Position numbers and translations under genes: made by a program. Shown piece after piece: positions 34,111 through 42,917 of a stretch of 64,000 nt of DNA (position 1 is the first letter of the stretch; each line of letters begins with the position of its first letter). The notes below the pieces were generated by a model. That model was not told where the DNA came from, did not search any database, and saw only the letters and a program-made list of their open reading frames with translations. Source of the stretch: Haloferax gibbonsii ATCC 33959 (GTDB lineage: Archaea > Halobacteriota > Halobacteria > Halobacteriales > Haloferacaceae); NCBI RefSeq assembly GCF_000336775.1, contig NZ_AOLJ01000012.1, forward strand, positions 34,030 through 98,029, given 5' to 3'.

Positions 34111-34776
34111 ATGGTCTTCCGTCCCGAGAACGGTTCGCCGGCGACGCAACCGCCCGAGGTGTCGCTTCCGGACACCGGGTCCGTGCTCATCGCCGGCCCG
34201 ACGATGACGCGGAAGCGACGGCTCATGCTCTCGATGCTCGCGCCCGGCGAGCGCGACGACGTGGGGACGGTCGTCGTGACGACCAAGAAGCCCGCCCCGA
34301 GCATCGCACAGGAACTGTCGCACATCAGCGGCTCGCCCCCGGAGCAGTTCGAGGTCATCGACACGACGAGCGTCGCCGACCTCCTCGGCGACCGCGCCGA
34401 CGCGGAGAACCTCCGGTACGTCTCCAGCCCCGGCGACCTGACCGGCATCGGCATCCACCTGACGGAGTCGCTCCGACAGCACTACGAGGCGAGTCGGGCG
34501 GCCCGCGTCGGCCTGCACGTCCTCTCGACGCTCGTGATGTACGTCGACCTCAAGCGGCTGTTCCAGTTCCTTCACGTCATCACGGGTCGCATCTCGGCGG
34601 CGGGCTTTTCGGGCGTCTTCACGCTCGACACCGGCTTCGTCGACGAGCGCGAACTCGCGCTCCTCAAGCAGCCGTTCGACGGGTTCGTCGAGACGCGCGA
34701 CACCGACGGCGACCCGGAGTTCCGGGTCCGCGGCCTCGACGACGGCCCGCGGTCGTGGACGCCGCTCCGAGTTTGA
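34111..34776 (+). CDS. KaiC/RecA-like family protein with degenerate P-loop (putative)
   Basis: 221 aa. The fold pattern of KaiC-like haloarchaeal proteins is suggested by SVLIAGPTMTRKRRLMLSML (Walker A position), VVVTTKKPAPSIAQEL, and the hydrophobic strand LHVLSTLVMYVDLKRLFQFLHVITGRI. The GPTMTRKRR loop lacks the canonical GK[ST], so ATP hydrolysis is doubtful. I place it tentatively in the DUF7504-type group. Divergent from serA. A role in signalling is usual for this group, but unproven. Confidence 0.6.
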   Translation: MVFRPENGSPATQPPEVSLPDTGSVLIAGPTMTRKRRLMLSMLAPGERDDVGTVVVTTKKPAPSIAQELSHISGSPPEQFEVIDTTSVADLLGDRADAENLRYVSSPGDLTGIGIHLTESLRQHYEASRAARVGLHVLSTLVMYVDLKRLFQFLHVITGRISAAGFSGVFTLDTGFVDERELALLKQPFDGFVETRDTDGDPEFRVRGLDDGPRSWTPLRV

Positions 34777-34806
34777 GCGGTCGCCGCGGTCGCCCCGCGA
34801 ACGTTC

Positions 34807-35244
34807 TCACGACAGGTGCTTCGACGCGAGGTCGACCAGCGGCGAGTTCGCCCGGTCGAACGTCGCGATGGCCCCCGACCACTCGTCGTGCGGGTAGATG
34901 GCGACGACGACCTCGTCGAACCACCTGATGACGGCGTTCAAATCGCCGTAGCCGTCGAGTTCGGGTTCGTTGACGGGTTCGCCGAGCGCCTTCAGCACGA
35001 GCGTCTTCACGCGCTCGGTGCGCGCGTCCGGTTCGAGCGCCGCTTCGATGTCGTCCCGGAGGTAGAGCAACTCGAACGACTCGCCGTCGTACTGCCCGAC
35101 CGCGCGCACGTCGGCCTCGTCGAGGTCGCGCAGGCCCCGGACGAACCGTCGGAGCGGGGTGTCGCCTTCCTCGCCGAAGTCGTCGGCGAGGTCGGCTTCG
35201 ACGTCGCTGAGCCTCTCGTGTTCGGCGTCGTGGAGGTCGTCCAT
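34807..35244 (-). CDS. 145-aa conserved protein, unknown function
   Basis: Acidic soluble protein with a helical N-terminus (DAEHERLSDVEADLADDFG) and an alpha/beta body (SFELLYLRDDIEAALEP, GDLNAVIRWFDEVVVAIYPHDEWSGAIATFDRA). The pattern resembles haloarchaeal stand-alone sensor-like domains (similar to the DUF7522 type), but I cannot name a family with confidence. Divergent from serB. Confidence 0.65.
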   Translation of the reverse strand: MDDLHDAEHERLSDVEADLADDFGEEGDTPLRRFVRGLRDLDEADVRAVGQYDGESFELLYLRDDIEAALEPDARTERVKTLVLKALGEPVNEPELDGYGDLNAVIRWFDEVVVAIYPHDEWSGAIATFDRANSPLVDLASKHLS

Positions 35245-35388
35245 ACGTGCTTGTCATGGAGACGACCGGTAAATAGCTGTGCGCGGCGCGACGCTGCTTT
35301 CCTCCGGCGGCCGACTCGGTCGCTGTCTCCCTCGCCCGATAACTGCCGACGCGGAAGCTTTGAAACCCCGCGGCGACGACGGGCAGAT

Positions 35389-36036
35389 ATGCGCATCATC
35401 GCCTTCGACTTCGACGGCACGCTCTCGGACTCCGAGATGACGGTTCTCCTCGGCAAGAAGAACGGCACGGCCGACGAGATGGCCGACATCACCGAGCGAG
35501 CCATGAACGACGAGATGAGCTACGCGGAGAGCCTCCGGTCGCGCGCCCGCCTCCTCGAAGGCCTCGAAGAGGAACTCGCCGAGGAGGCCTACGGCGAGGT
35601 CGAACTCCGCCCCGGCGCGGCCGACCTCATCCGGCGCCTCCGCGACTACGGCCACCACGTCGCCATCTTCACCGGCGGGTTCGAACGCGGCGTCGAGCGC
35701 GCGCTGGAAAAGGAGGGCGTCGAGGTCGACGACATCGTCTCGAACCGCCTGCCCGTGAAGGGCGGCCGACTCACCGGCGACGTCGAGGGGTCGCTCATCG
35801 AGGGCACGAAGGACACGGCGCTGGAGAACCACGCGGCCGAACACGACGTCCCGATGGACCGAACGGTCGCGGTCGGCGACGGCGCGAACGACCTCCCGAT
35901 GCTCGAAGTCGCCGGCCTCTCGGTCGGCTTCGTCCCCAAGGACGCGGTCCGACCGGCCTGCGACGCCGTCGTCGCCTCCATGGACCGACTCGGAAAGCTC
36001 TTCGAGAGCCACGGGATTCTCGACGCCGACGAGTAG
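35389..36036 (+). CDS. serB: Phosphoserine phosphatase (HAD family)
   Basis: 215-aa HAD hydrolase, last step of serine synthesis. Motif I is DFDGTLSDSE with nucleophile D7 and acid/base D9. Motif II is IFTGG. Motif III/IV is TVAVGDGANDLPML. The helical cap lies between motifs I and II. The GDGANDxxML ending and closeness to serA favour SerB over other HAD phosphatases, although glycerate-phosphate activity cannot be excluded. Alternative PSPs may exist elsewhere. Confidence 0.88.
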   Translation: MRIIAFDFDGTLSDSEMTVLLGKKNGTADEMADITERAMNDEMSYAESLRSRARLLEGLEEELAEEAYGEVELRPGAADLIRRLRDYGHHVAIFTGGFERGVERALEKEGVEVDDIVSNRLPVKGGRLTGDVEGSLIEGTKDTALENHAAEHDVPMDRTVAVGDGANDLPMLEVAGLSVGFVPKDAVRPACDAVVASMDRLGKLFESHGILDADE

Positions 36037-36087
36037 TCTGATTGTGGTCTGCTAACACTTATCATATTTCGGCCCGTAGCACCGCGC

Positions 36088-36279
36088 ATGCCAATCAGCG
36101 ACGTCAACACGCCCGAAATCTGGGTGGCGGGCTTCGTCTTCGTGGCCCTCGCGCTCGCCGCCCTGTTCGAGGGCGTCGTCCTCTTCGACGTCCGCACACT
36201 CGGCGTCGACGAGTCGATTCCCGCGGCCGTGGCAGTCGTGGGGACGATGCTGGCGCTGTGGTGGTTCGACGACGGGTGA
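36088..36279 (+). CDS. 63-aa membrane protein, unknown function
   Basis: Two hydrophobic helices (VAGFVFVALALAALFEGVVLF and AAVAVVGTMLALWWF) joined by a short polar loop (DVRTLGVDESIP). Preceded by CTTATCATATTTC near 36059, a promoter-like element about 28 nt before the start. Convergent with the dehydrogenase operon. Family not recognised. Confidence 0.65.
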   Translation: MPISDVNTPEIWVAGFVFVALALAALFEGVVLFDVRTLGVDESIPAAVAVVGTMLALWWFDDG

Positions 36280-36296
36280 AAAAAGACCGGTCCGGT
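36279..36296 (-). terminator. Terminator of the 2-oxoacid dehydrogenase operon
   Basis: Reading on the minus strand just after the lpdA stop: ACCGG-A-CCGGT palindrome, then GTC and six Ts. The T-run fits archaeal U-tract termination; it overlaps the stop codon of the opposing small gene. Confidence 0.6.
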
Positions 36297-36306
36297 TCTG
36301 CGGCGC

Positions 36307-37734
36307 TTACCGATTCAGCGTGTGAATCGCCTGCCCGAGCGCGTTCTCGGCGGCCTCCATGACCGCTTCCGCGAGCGTCGGGTGGGTGTGGATGGTCGAC
36401 GCCACGTCTTCGAGCGTCGCGCCCATCTCGATGGCGAACGCCAGTTCGGCGATTAGCTCCGAGGCCTCGGGGCCGACGATTTGCGCCCCGAGGACGAAGC
36501 CGGACTCCTCGTCGGCGACGATGCGGACGAAGCCGTCGGCGTGGTTCGTCGTCAGCGCGCGGCCGGACGCCCGGAAGGGCATCTGGCCGACGGCAGGCGA
36601 AAAGCCGGCCTCCTCGGCGTCGGCCTCGGTCATGCCGACCGTGCCGATTTCGGGGTCGGTGAACACCGCCGCGGGGACGGCCTGGCTGTCGAAGGCGACC
36701 GGCTCGCCGGCGATGTGTTCGGCGGCGACGATGCCCTCTTTCGAGGCGACGTGCGCGAGCATCGGCGTGTCCTCGACCACGTCGCCGACGGCGTAGATGT
36801 GCTCCACGTCGGTTCGGCGGCGGTCGTCGACCGAGAGGAAGCCGCGGTCGTCGGCTTCGAGACCGGCGCTCTCGATGTCCATCGTGTCGGTGACGGGCGA
36901 GCGCCCGACGGCGACGAGCACCTTGTCGGCGCGGTACTCGTTTTCCTCGCCGTCTTCGGTCTCGGTGGTCACCATGATGCCATCGTCCTCCTCGCGCCAG
37001 CCGCTTGCTCCCTCGCCGAAGTGCATGTCGATGCCGAGGTCCTCGGCGCGCTTGCGGACGACGCGGGCCACGTCGGACTCGTAGCCCGGCAGGATGTCGT
37101 CGAGCATCTCCACGACGGTCACGTCCGCGCCGAGCTTGGCGAACGTCGTGGACAGCTCCATCCCGATGTAGCCGCCGCCGACGACGACCAGCCGCTCCGG
37201 GACGGTGTCGGCTTCGAGGGCGTCGCGCGACGACCACACCGGCTCGTCGCCGAAGTCGAAGCCGGGTATCTGGATGACGCGCGAGCCGGTGGCGATGATG
37301 CAGTGCTCGAACTCGATGGTCTCCGAGCCCTGTCCCTCGCCGCCGTGGGCGATGCGGACGGCGTTCTCGTCTTTGAACCGGGCGGTGCCCTCGACGAGGT
37401 TGACGCCGTTGGCCTTACAGAGCTTCTCGACGCCGCCGGTCAGTTGGTCCACGACGCCGCTCTTCCAGTCGCGCAGCTGCGACATGTCGACGACGGGGTC
37501 GGCGTGGATGCCCATCTCCTCGGCGTGGCCCGCCTCGTGGGCGAGGTTCGCGCCCGTGATGAGCGCCTTCGAGGGGATACAGCCGTAGTTGAGGCAGGTG
37601 CCCCCGTAGGCGTCCTTCTCGACGAGCGTCGTGTCGATTCCATTCTGTGCGGCGCGGATGGCGGCGACGTAGCCGCCCGGCCCCGCGCCGATGACGAGCA
37701 GGTCGGTTCCGGTCGCGATGTCTCCGACGACCAT
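36307..37734 (-). CDS. lpdA: Dihydrolipoamide dehydrogenase (E3)
   Basis: 475-aa FAD disulfide oxidoreductase that reoxidises the dihydrolipoyl group of E2 with NAD. The FAD-binding motif is VIGAGPGGYVAAIRAA (14-29), the redox pair is C47/C52 in GGTCLNYGCIPSK, the NAD-binding motif is VVGGGYIGMELSTTFAKLG, and the dimer-interface catalytic His is in TIHTHPTLAEA. Start overlaps the E2 stop by one base (TAATG), so the last two subunits are coupled. Confidence 0.96.
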   Translation of the reverse strand: MVVGDIATGTDLLVIGAGPGGYVAAIRAAQNGIDTTLVEKDAYGGTCLNYGCIPSKALITGANLAHEAGHAEEMGIHADPVVDMSQLRDWKSGVVDQLTGGVEKLCKANGVNLVEGTARFKDENAVRIAHGGEGQGSETIEFEHCIIATGSRVIQIPGFDFGDEPVWSSRDALEADTVPERLVVVGGGYIGMELSTTFAKLGADVTVVEMLDDILPGYESDVARVVRKRAEDLGIDMHFGEGASGWREEDDGIMVTTETEDGEENEYRADKVLVAVGRSPVTDTMDIESAGLEADDRGFLSVDDRRRTDVEHIYAVGDVVEDTPMLAHVASKEGIVAAEHIAGEPVAFDSQAVPAAVFTDPEIGTVGMTEADAEEAGFSPAVGQMPFRASGRALTTNHADGFVRIVADEESGFVLGAQIVGPEASELIAELAFAIEMGATLEDVASTIHTHPTLAEAVMEAAENALGQAIHTLNR

Positions 37735-39299
37735 TATTCTAACACCAACAGCTTGGGGTCTTCGAGCAGTTCCTTCACGCGGTTCGTGAAGCGAGCGCCC
37801 TGCGCGCCGTCGACGATGCGGTGGTCGAACGACAGCGAGAGGGTGAGGACTTTTCGCGGCACGACCTCACCGTCGACGACCCGCGGCTTGTCTTTGATGG
37901 CTCCGAGCGCGAGAATCGCCACCTCGGGGTAGTTGACGATGGGCGTCGCGTACTCGCCGCCGATGCCGCCGATGTTGGTGATGGTGAAGGTGCCGCCGCG
38001 CATCTCGCCGGGCGAAATCTTGCGGTTTCGGGCCTTCTCGACCTTCTCGTTCATCTCGTCGGCGAGTTCGAGCATGCCCTTGCGGTCCGCGTCGTGGACG
38101 ACGGGGACGAGCAGGCCGGCGTCGGTCGCGGCCGCGACGCCGATGTTGTACTCGTCGCGCAGGACGATTTCCTCGTTCTCCTCGTCGAGCTGCGAGTTGA
38201 GGTACGGGAAGTCCTTCAGCGCCGCGATGACGGCCTTCATCACGAACGGCATGTAGGTCAGCCGCGAGCCGCGCTCCTCGGCGACCGGCTTGAGCCGTTC
38301 GCGCAGTTCGACGAGCTCCGTCACGTCCACCTCGTCGTGGTGGGTGACGTGCGGCGCGGTGTACTTCGAGCGCTGCATCTGGTCGCCGATGGCCTTGCGG
38401 ACGCCCTTGTAGGGGACGCGCTCGCCGGCACCGGGGCCGGTTTCGGCTTCGGCGCGCTCGGCCGCTTCCGACTCGCTCGTCGCCTCGGCGGTCGCGGTTC
38501 CGGCGTCGGCCTCGGCGGACACCGCTTCGGCGTCCGCGGCCTGCGCCTCGCGCTGGGCCTGCGCGTACTCTTGGACGGCCTCGGGCGAGACGAACGCCTC
38601 GCCGTCGCGCATCTCGGTCGCGGGGACGGCGTTGAGGTCAACACCCTCCTCCTTGGCCAGCGCGCGGGTCGCGGGCGCGGCGAGCGTCTGTTCTCGGTCG
38701 GCGCTCTCGGCCGACGCGGACGCGCCCGACGCCCCCTCGTCGCGCTTCGCGGTCGCGGACTTCCCGTTGCTCTGGACGGTCCGCGGGCCGCTGGGGTCGT
38801 CGTCGTCGCCGTCGTCTTCCGCGGCGGCGCGAACGTCGCCTTCGGTCACGCGGCCGCTCGGGCCGCTGCCGTCGACGGAGTCGAGACTGACGCCGAGTTC
38901 GCGGGCGAGCCGTCGGACGCTCGGGGGGGCGAACACGCGTCCGCCGGAACCAGCGTCGTCGTCGGCGTCGCCGGTGTCGTCCGACGCCTGCGCGTCGTCG
39001 CTCTCGGCCGTCTCCTCGGCGTCCGCGTCGGCTGTCTCGGCGGCCTCCTCGTCGTCGCCACCCACCCGGATGGTGATGATGACGTTGCCGACGGGGACGA
39101 CCTCGCCCTCCTCGGCGAGGAGTTCCTCAACCGTCCCGTTGAACGGCGAGGGCACGTCGACGAGCGCCTTGTCCGTCTCGACCTCCGCGAGCACCTGGTC
39201 TTCTGTCACCTCGTCGCCCGGCGCGACGTGCCACGTTACGAGTTCGCCTTCCGCGACGCCTTCGCCGACGTCGGGGAGTTTGAATTCCTTGAGCGCCAT
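37734..39299 (-). CDS. Dihydrolipoamide acyltransferase (E2) of 2-oxoacid dehydrogenase complex
   Basis: 521 aa. One lipoyl domain (1-77, lipoyl lysine K44 in ETDKALVDVP), an acidic linker, a peripheral-subunit-binding domain at about 123-158 (APPSVRRLARELGVSLDSV), a second such motif at about 206-246 (APATRALAKEEGVDLNAV), an Ala/Glu-rich linker and the acyltransferase domain with HxxxDG catalytic motif (H493, D497). It forms the core of the complex. The acyl substrate (pyruvate, branched-chain or other oxoacid) cannot be read from sequence. Two subunit-binding motifs is one more than the usual single copy. Confidence 0.94.
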   Translation of the reverse strand: MALKEFKLPDVGEGVAEGELVTWHVAPGDEVTEDQVLAEVETDKALVDVPSPFNGTVEELLAEEGEVVPVGNVIITIRVGGDDEEAAETADADAEETAESDDAQASDDTGDADDDAGSGGRVFAPPSVRRLARELGVSLDSVDGSGPSGRVTEGDVRAAAEDDGDDDDPSGPRTVQSNGKSATAKRDEGASGASASAESADREQTLAAPATRALAKEEGVDLNAVPATEMRDGEAFVSPEAVQEYAQAQREAQAADAEAVSAEADAGTATAEATSESEAAERAEAETGPGAGERVPYKGVRKAIGDQMQRSKYTAPHVTHHDEVDVTELVELRERLKPVAEERGSRLTYMPFVMKAVIAALKDFPYLNSQLDEENEEIVLRDEYNIGVAAATDAGLLVPVVHDADRKGMLELADEMNEKVEKARNRKISPGEMRGGTFTITNIGGIGGEYATPIVNYPEVAILALGAIKDKPRVVDGEVVPRKVLTLSLSFDHRIVDGAQGARFTNRVKELLEDPKLLVLE

Positions 39300-39302
39300 C
39301 GT

Positions 39303-40286
39303 TCAGAAGTTCACCGCCTCACGAATACCTTCTTCGACGCGGGCGACCGAGGGGAGGTAGTAGTCCTCCAACGCGTACAGCGGGTACGGCACGTCGTAGC
39401 CCGCGACGCGCTTGACCGGCGCTTCCTGGTAGAGCAGCGCCTCCTCCTGAATCGTCGCCGTGATTTCGGCCCCGAGACCGCCGTTCTTCGGGGCCTCGTG
39501 GACGACCACCGCGCGGCCGGTCTTCTTGAACGACTCCACGATGGTCTCGCGGTCGAGCGGCGAGATGGTGCGGATGTCCACGACCTCGGCGTCGATGCCC
39601 TCCGCTTCGAGGTTCTCGACGGCTTCGAGCGTCGGGCGCGTCATCGCGCCGAAAGTGAACACGGACACGTCCGTTCCCTCGCGGCGGACGGCGGCCTCGC
39701 CGATGGGGACCGTGTACTCCTCTTCGGGGACCTCGCCGCGGAACGCCCGGTAGATGAGCTTCGGTTCCATGAAGATGACCGGGTCGGGGTCGCGGATGGC
39801 GGAGATGAGCAGTCCCTTCGTGTCGTACGGCGTCGAGGGGATGACGACCTTCAGGCCGGCCTCGTGCGCGTAGAACATCTCCTTGGACTCCGAGTGCGAC
39901 TCGGGGGCGCGGATGCCGCCGCCGTAGGGCGCGCGGAGCACCATGGGGAGGGTGTATCGGCCGCGGGTGCGGTTGCGGAACCGCGACATGTGGCTCACGA
40001 TTTGGTCGAAGCCGGGGTACATGAAGCCGGAGAACTGAATCTCGGGGACCGGCTTCAGCCCCATCGCGGCCATGCCGACGGCCGTGCCGACGATGCCCGA
40101 TTCGGCAAGCGGCGTGTCGATGACGCGGTCGTCGCCGAACTCGTCCCAGAGGCCCTCCGTGGCCCGGAAGACGCCGCCGTTCTTGCCGACGTCTTCGCCC
40201 ATGACGAGCACCTCGTCGTCGAGGTTCATCTCGGTGTAGAGACCGTCCCGTACCGCCTGCACGATGGTGAGGTTCTGACTGCTCAT
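39303..40286 (-). CDS. 2-oxoacid dehydrogenase E1 beta subunit
   Basis: 327-aa transketolase-fold beta subunit of the thiamine-pyrophosphate E1 heterotetramer. Family blocks are NLTIVQAVRDGLYTEMNLDD, VMGEDVGKNGGVFRATEGL, DTPLAESGIVGTAVGMAAMG and the C-terminal RVAGYDVPYPLYALEDYYLP. ATG start overlaps the E1 alpha stop by 4 nt; the stop lies 3 bp before the E2 ATG. The long in-frame extension upstream runs antisense-free through E1 alpha and is rejected. Confidence 0.95.
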   Translation of the reverse strand: MSSQNLTIVQAVRDGLYTEMNLDDEVLVMGEDVGKNGGVFRATEGLWDEFGDDRVIDTPLAESGIVGTAVGMAAMGLKPVPEIQFSGFMYPGFDQIVSHMSRFRNRTRGRYTLPMVLRAPYGGGIRAPESHSESKEMFYAHEAGLKVVIPSTPYDTKGLLISAIRDPDPVIFMEPKLIYRAFRGEVPEEEYTVPIGEAAVRREGTDVSVFTFGAMTRPTLEAVENLEAEGIDAEVVDIRTISPLDRETIVESFKKTGRAVVVHEAPKNGGLGAEITATIQEEALLYQEAPVKRVAGYDVPYPLYALEDYYLPSVARVEEGIREAVNF

Positions 40287-41389
40287 TCTCTGAGGAATCC
40301 TTCGTCGCCGAACTTCTCGCGGAGCGCCTCGAACTCCTCGTACTGCGCTTGAATCTCCGGGGTTCGCTCGGCGTATGCGTGGTTGAACATCTCGCTCGGG
40401 TCCGGACGCGGGTCGGACTCGGCCGCCTCGATGGCGTCGGCGACCCGCTGTTTCACGTCCGCCTCGATGGCCTCGACGCCCTCGTCGTCGATGCGGCCCG
40501 TCTCGCGGAGGAACGACTCCAGCCGCGGGATGGGGTCTTTCGCCTTCCACTTCTCGACTTCCTCGTCGTCGCGGTAGACGGTCGGGTCGTCGGCGGTCGT
40601 GTGCGCGCCGAAGCGGTACTGGACCGCCTCGATGAGCGTCGGCCGGCCCTCGCCCTCGGCGGGGTTCTTCGCCTTGTCGAGCGCCGCCTTCGTCACCGAG
40701 TAGACCGCGAGCGGGTCCATCCCGTCGACCTGCACGCCGTCGATGCCGTAGGCGGTCGCCTTCTGCGCCAGCGTCTCGGAGGCGGTCTGTCGCTCCCGCG
40801 GCACCGAGATGGCCCACTGGTTGTTGTTACAGAAGAAGACGTTCGGGGTGTCGAAGACGCCCGCGAAGTTCAGGCCCTCGTGGAAGTCGCCCTCGGAGGT
40901 CGCGCCGTCGCCGAAGTAACAGATGACGGCCGTGTCGTCCTCGCCGCGGAGCTTCTTCGCCCACGCCGCGCCGGTCGCGTGGGGAATCTGCGAGGCGATG
41001 GGGACCGCGGGCGGAAAGATGTTCACGCCCTCGGGCATCTCGTTGCCCTTCTCGTGGCCCATCCAGTACAGAAGCGTCTGTTTCAGCGGGAGGCCCCGGA
41101 GCAGCGACGCGCCGTGTTCGCGATAGCTCGGGACCATCCAGTCCTGTTCGTCGAGCGCGATTGCGCTGCCGATCTGTGCGCCTTCCTGTCCCGACAGCGG
41201 TGGATACGTCCCCATCCGCCCCTGCCGCTGGAGACTCACCGCCCGCGTGTCGAAGTGTCGGGCGAGACGCATGTACCGGTACATCTCGACGAGCGTCTCG
41301 TCGTCGATGTCGGGAACCTCGCCGACGACGGTCCCGTCCTCGTCGAGCACTCGTACCTGGTCCTGCGGGTCGCGCTGAAGCACGCTCAC
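40283..41389 (-). CDS. 2-oxoacid dehydrogenase E1 alpha subunit
   Basis: 368-aa thiamine-pyrophosphate subunit that decarboxylates the 2-oxoacid and reductively acylates E2. The ThDP motif GDGATSEGDFHEGLNFAGVFDTPNVFFCNNN is visible in blocks (GDGATSEGDFHEG and FFCNNNQWAIS). The substrate-channel region is YPPLSGQEGAQIGSAIAL. I choose the GTG at 41387-41389 (MSVLQRDPQDQV): AGGAGGG lies 7 nt before it and the promoter AT-tract lies 35-65 nt before it. The open frame extends upstream past the likely promoter, so that extension is not used. First gene of the four-gene operon. Confidence 0.93.
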   Translation of the reverse strand: MSVLQRDPQDQVRVLDEDGTVVGEVPDIDDETLVEMYRYMRLARHFDTRAVSLQRQGRMGTYPPLSGQEGAQIGSAIALDEQDWMVPSYREHGASLLRGLPLKQTLLYWMGHEKGNEMPEGVNIFPPAVPIASQIPHATGAAWAKKLRGEDDTAVICYFGDGATSEGDFHEGLNFAGVFDTPNVFFCNNNQWAISVPRERQTASETLAQKATAYGIDGVQVDGMDPLAVYSVTKAALDKAKNPAEGEGRPTLIEAVQYRFGAHTTADDPTVYRDDEEVEKWKAKDPIPRLESFLRETGRIDDEGVEAIEADVKQRVADAIEAAESDPRPDPSEMFNHAYAERTPEIQAQYEEFEALREKFGDEGFLRE

Positions 41390-41685
41390 GGGAGAACCCT
41401 CCTGTTCATGGCAAAATCGACACCCGCCGGCGTTATATTGTTTTCGTATATAATTTACTTTGGCTCGGAATATTGCGGCTCGCGTCGTGCTATGTAAACT
41501 CACGCGAGGTAAAATTGGACATTTTCGCTTCTAAACGATTCTTCCTGACGTTCATTAGTGTGAACCCACACATCACCGAGAAATAATCGGAAATATCGAC
41601 AGCATTGCAGGACCGTTTCGGGGCGGGAACGGGGTCGGACCCGGTCGGTCGAGTCGCGCGGAGCGGGGTGGGATGGCGGCGGAAC
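41390..41685. other. Intergenic region between lipA and the dehydrogenase operon
   Basis: 296 bp, AT-rich compared with its surroundings. It carries the operon promoter near 41446 and further A/T-rich blocks up to about 41600 that could hold regulator sites. No ORF with haloarchaeal composition is seen. Confidence 0.6.
41397..41454 (-). promoter_or_regulatory. 2-oxoacid dehydrogenase operon promoter and ribosome-binding site
   Basis: On the minus strand: TATATA-like element at 41446-41453 (a second, AATATAA, at 41433-41439) followed downstream by AGGAGGG at 41397-41403, seven bases before the GTG. This is one of few leadered starts in the window and fixes the E1 alpha start. Confidence 0.6.
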
Positions 41686-42621
41686 TTACTGTCCGGCGGC
41701 CGCGCGCGCGGCCTGCCGCGCCTCCTCCACGCTCGACCCCTCGCGGAGGAGCGCGTCCACGAACAGTTCGCCGGCCTTGTACGACGACCGGACCATCGGG
41801 CCGGACGCGCAGTAGAGGAAGCCCAGTTCGTCTTCCGCGACGCGCCGCCACGTCTCGAAGGCGTCGGGGTGGACGTACTCGAACACGTCGAGGTGGCTCC
41901 GAGAGGGTTGGAGGTACTGACCGAAGGTGACGATGTCCACGTCGGCCTCGCGGAGGTCGGAGAGCGTCTGGTAGACCTCGTGGGCGTGCTCGCCGAGGCC
42001 GAGCATGACCGAGGTCTTCGTGTGGATGTCGGACTCGTCCGTCACCTGCTGGAGCACCGAGAGCGACTGCTCGTAGCCGGCGCGGCGGTCCCGAATCGGC
42101 CACTGGAGGCGCTCGACGGTCTCGATGTTGTGGGCGATGACGTCGGGCCCGGCGTCGATTATCTTCCGGACGTGCTCGGGTTCGCCCTGGAAGTCGGGAA
42201 TCAGCACCTCGACGAGCACCTCGGGGTCGCGGCGCTTGATTTCGCGGATGGTCTCGGCGAAGTGGGCCGCGCCCTGGTCCGGCAGGTCGTCGCGGTCCAC
42301 GGAGGTCAACACGACGTAGTCGAGGCCGATTTCGGCCACCGCGTCGGCGACGTTCGCCGGCTCCTCGGGGTCGAGCGGCTCCATCCCGCCGGTCGTCACG
42401 TCGCAGAAGTTACACCCGCGCGAGCACCGGTCGCCCATGAGCATGAACGTGGCCGTCCCGGGGCCGTCGCGGCCGCTCCAACACTCTCCGAGGTTCGGGC
42501 AGTTCGCCTCCTCGCAGACGGTGTTGAGGTTCCGGTCCCGGAGCGTCGATTTGATATCGGTGAAACGCCGGCCCGATGGCGGTCGCATCTTCAACCAGTC
42601 TGGCTTCCGCCGCGTGCGCAT
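41686..42621 (-). CDS. lipA: Lipoyl synthase
   Basis: 311-aa radical-SAM enzyme inserting sulfur into octanoyl groups on E2 and GcvH proteins. The auxiliary cluster ligands are C36, C41, C47 (VCEEANCPNLGECWS) and the radical-SAM cluster ligands C66-x3-C70-x2-C73 (DRCSRGCNFCDV); the terminal SGPMVRSSYKAGE block holds the conserved Ser. The MRTRRKPDWLKM start is preferred to an ATG nine codons upstream. It lies just upstream of the dehydrogenase operon on the same strand, matching its role in making that complex's cofactor. Confidence 0.96.
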   Translation of the reverse strand: MRTRRKPDWLKMRPPSGRRFTDIKSTLRDRNLNTVCEEANCPNLGECWSGRDGPGTATFMLMGDRCSRGCNFCDVTTGGMEPLDPEEPANVADAVAEIGLDYVVLTSVDRDDLPDQGAAHFAETIREIKRRDPEVLVEVLIPDFQGEPEHVRKIIDAGPDVIAHNIETVERLQWPIRDRRAGYEQSLSVLQQVTDESDIHTKTSVMLGLGEHAHEVYQTLSDLREADVDIVTFGQYLQPSRSHLDVFEYVHPDAFETWRRVAEDELGFLYCASGPMVRSSYKAGELFVDALLREGSSVEEARQAARAAAGQ

Positions 42622-42917
42622 AGGCAGTTCTTGCGAGGCGACGGGCAAAAACGTGAGGATTGGTCCGCCGTCTGTCGGGTCGCCGATGGAATCTCCCGCC
42701 GAGTCAACCGAAACCGCGTCCCCGCGACGTTAGCCATCGCATGCACGTCCCGTGCTACCACGCCTTGTTCAGAATCGTTCAAACGAACACTACTATCGCG
42801 AGAAACAAAACGTTCAGGCCGAATACATCACAACTTTCCATCAAACAGCATGTACGACCGTGCTAGATGTATCATCTAACTGAAAAACTTATATTCGAGT
42901 AAAGACTTCTATCGAGT
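42622..42917. other. Divergent promoter region of lipA and a microprotein gene
   Basis: 296 bp with rising A/T content toward 42917. No ORF of haloarchaeal composition. Contains GTTC-AAAC-GAAC (42778-42789) and the microprotein promoter at 42889. Likely holds regulator sites for both divergent genes. Confidence 0.5.
42889..42895 (+). promoter_or_regulatory. TATA box of the 35-aa microprotein gene
   Basis: TTATATT preceded by GAAAAAC (BRE-like), centred 26 nt before the ATG at 42918. This is a textbook leaderless haloarchaeal promoter. Confidence 0.7.

Noticed and set aside
33972..34454. 161-codon N-terminal extension of serA
   Set aside because: It would run through the promoter palindromes and into the opposing gene; family start is MKVLVTDP.
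37821..40352. 843-codon plus-strand frame opposite E1 beta/E2
   Set aside because: Same antisense artefact; no motif, and it crosses the boundary between two coupled genes.
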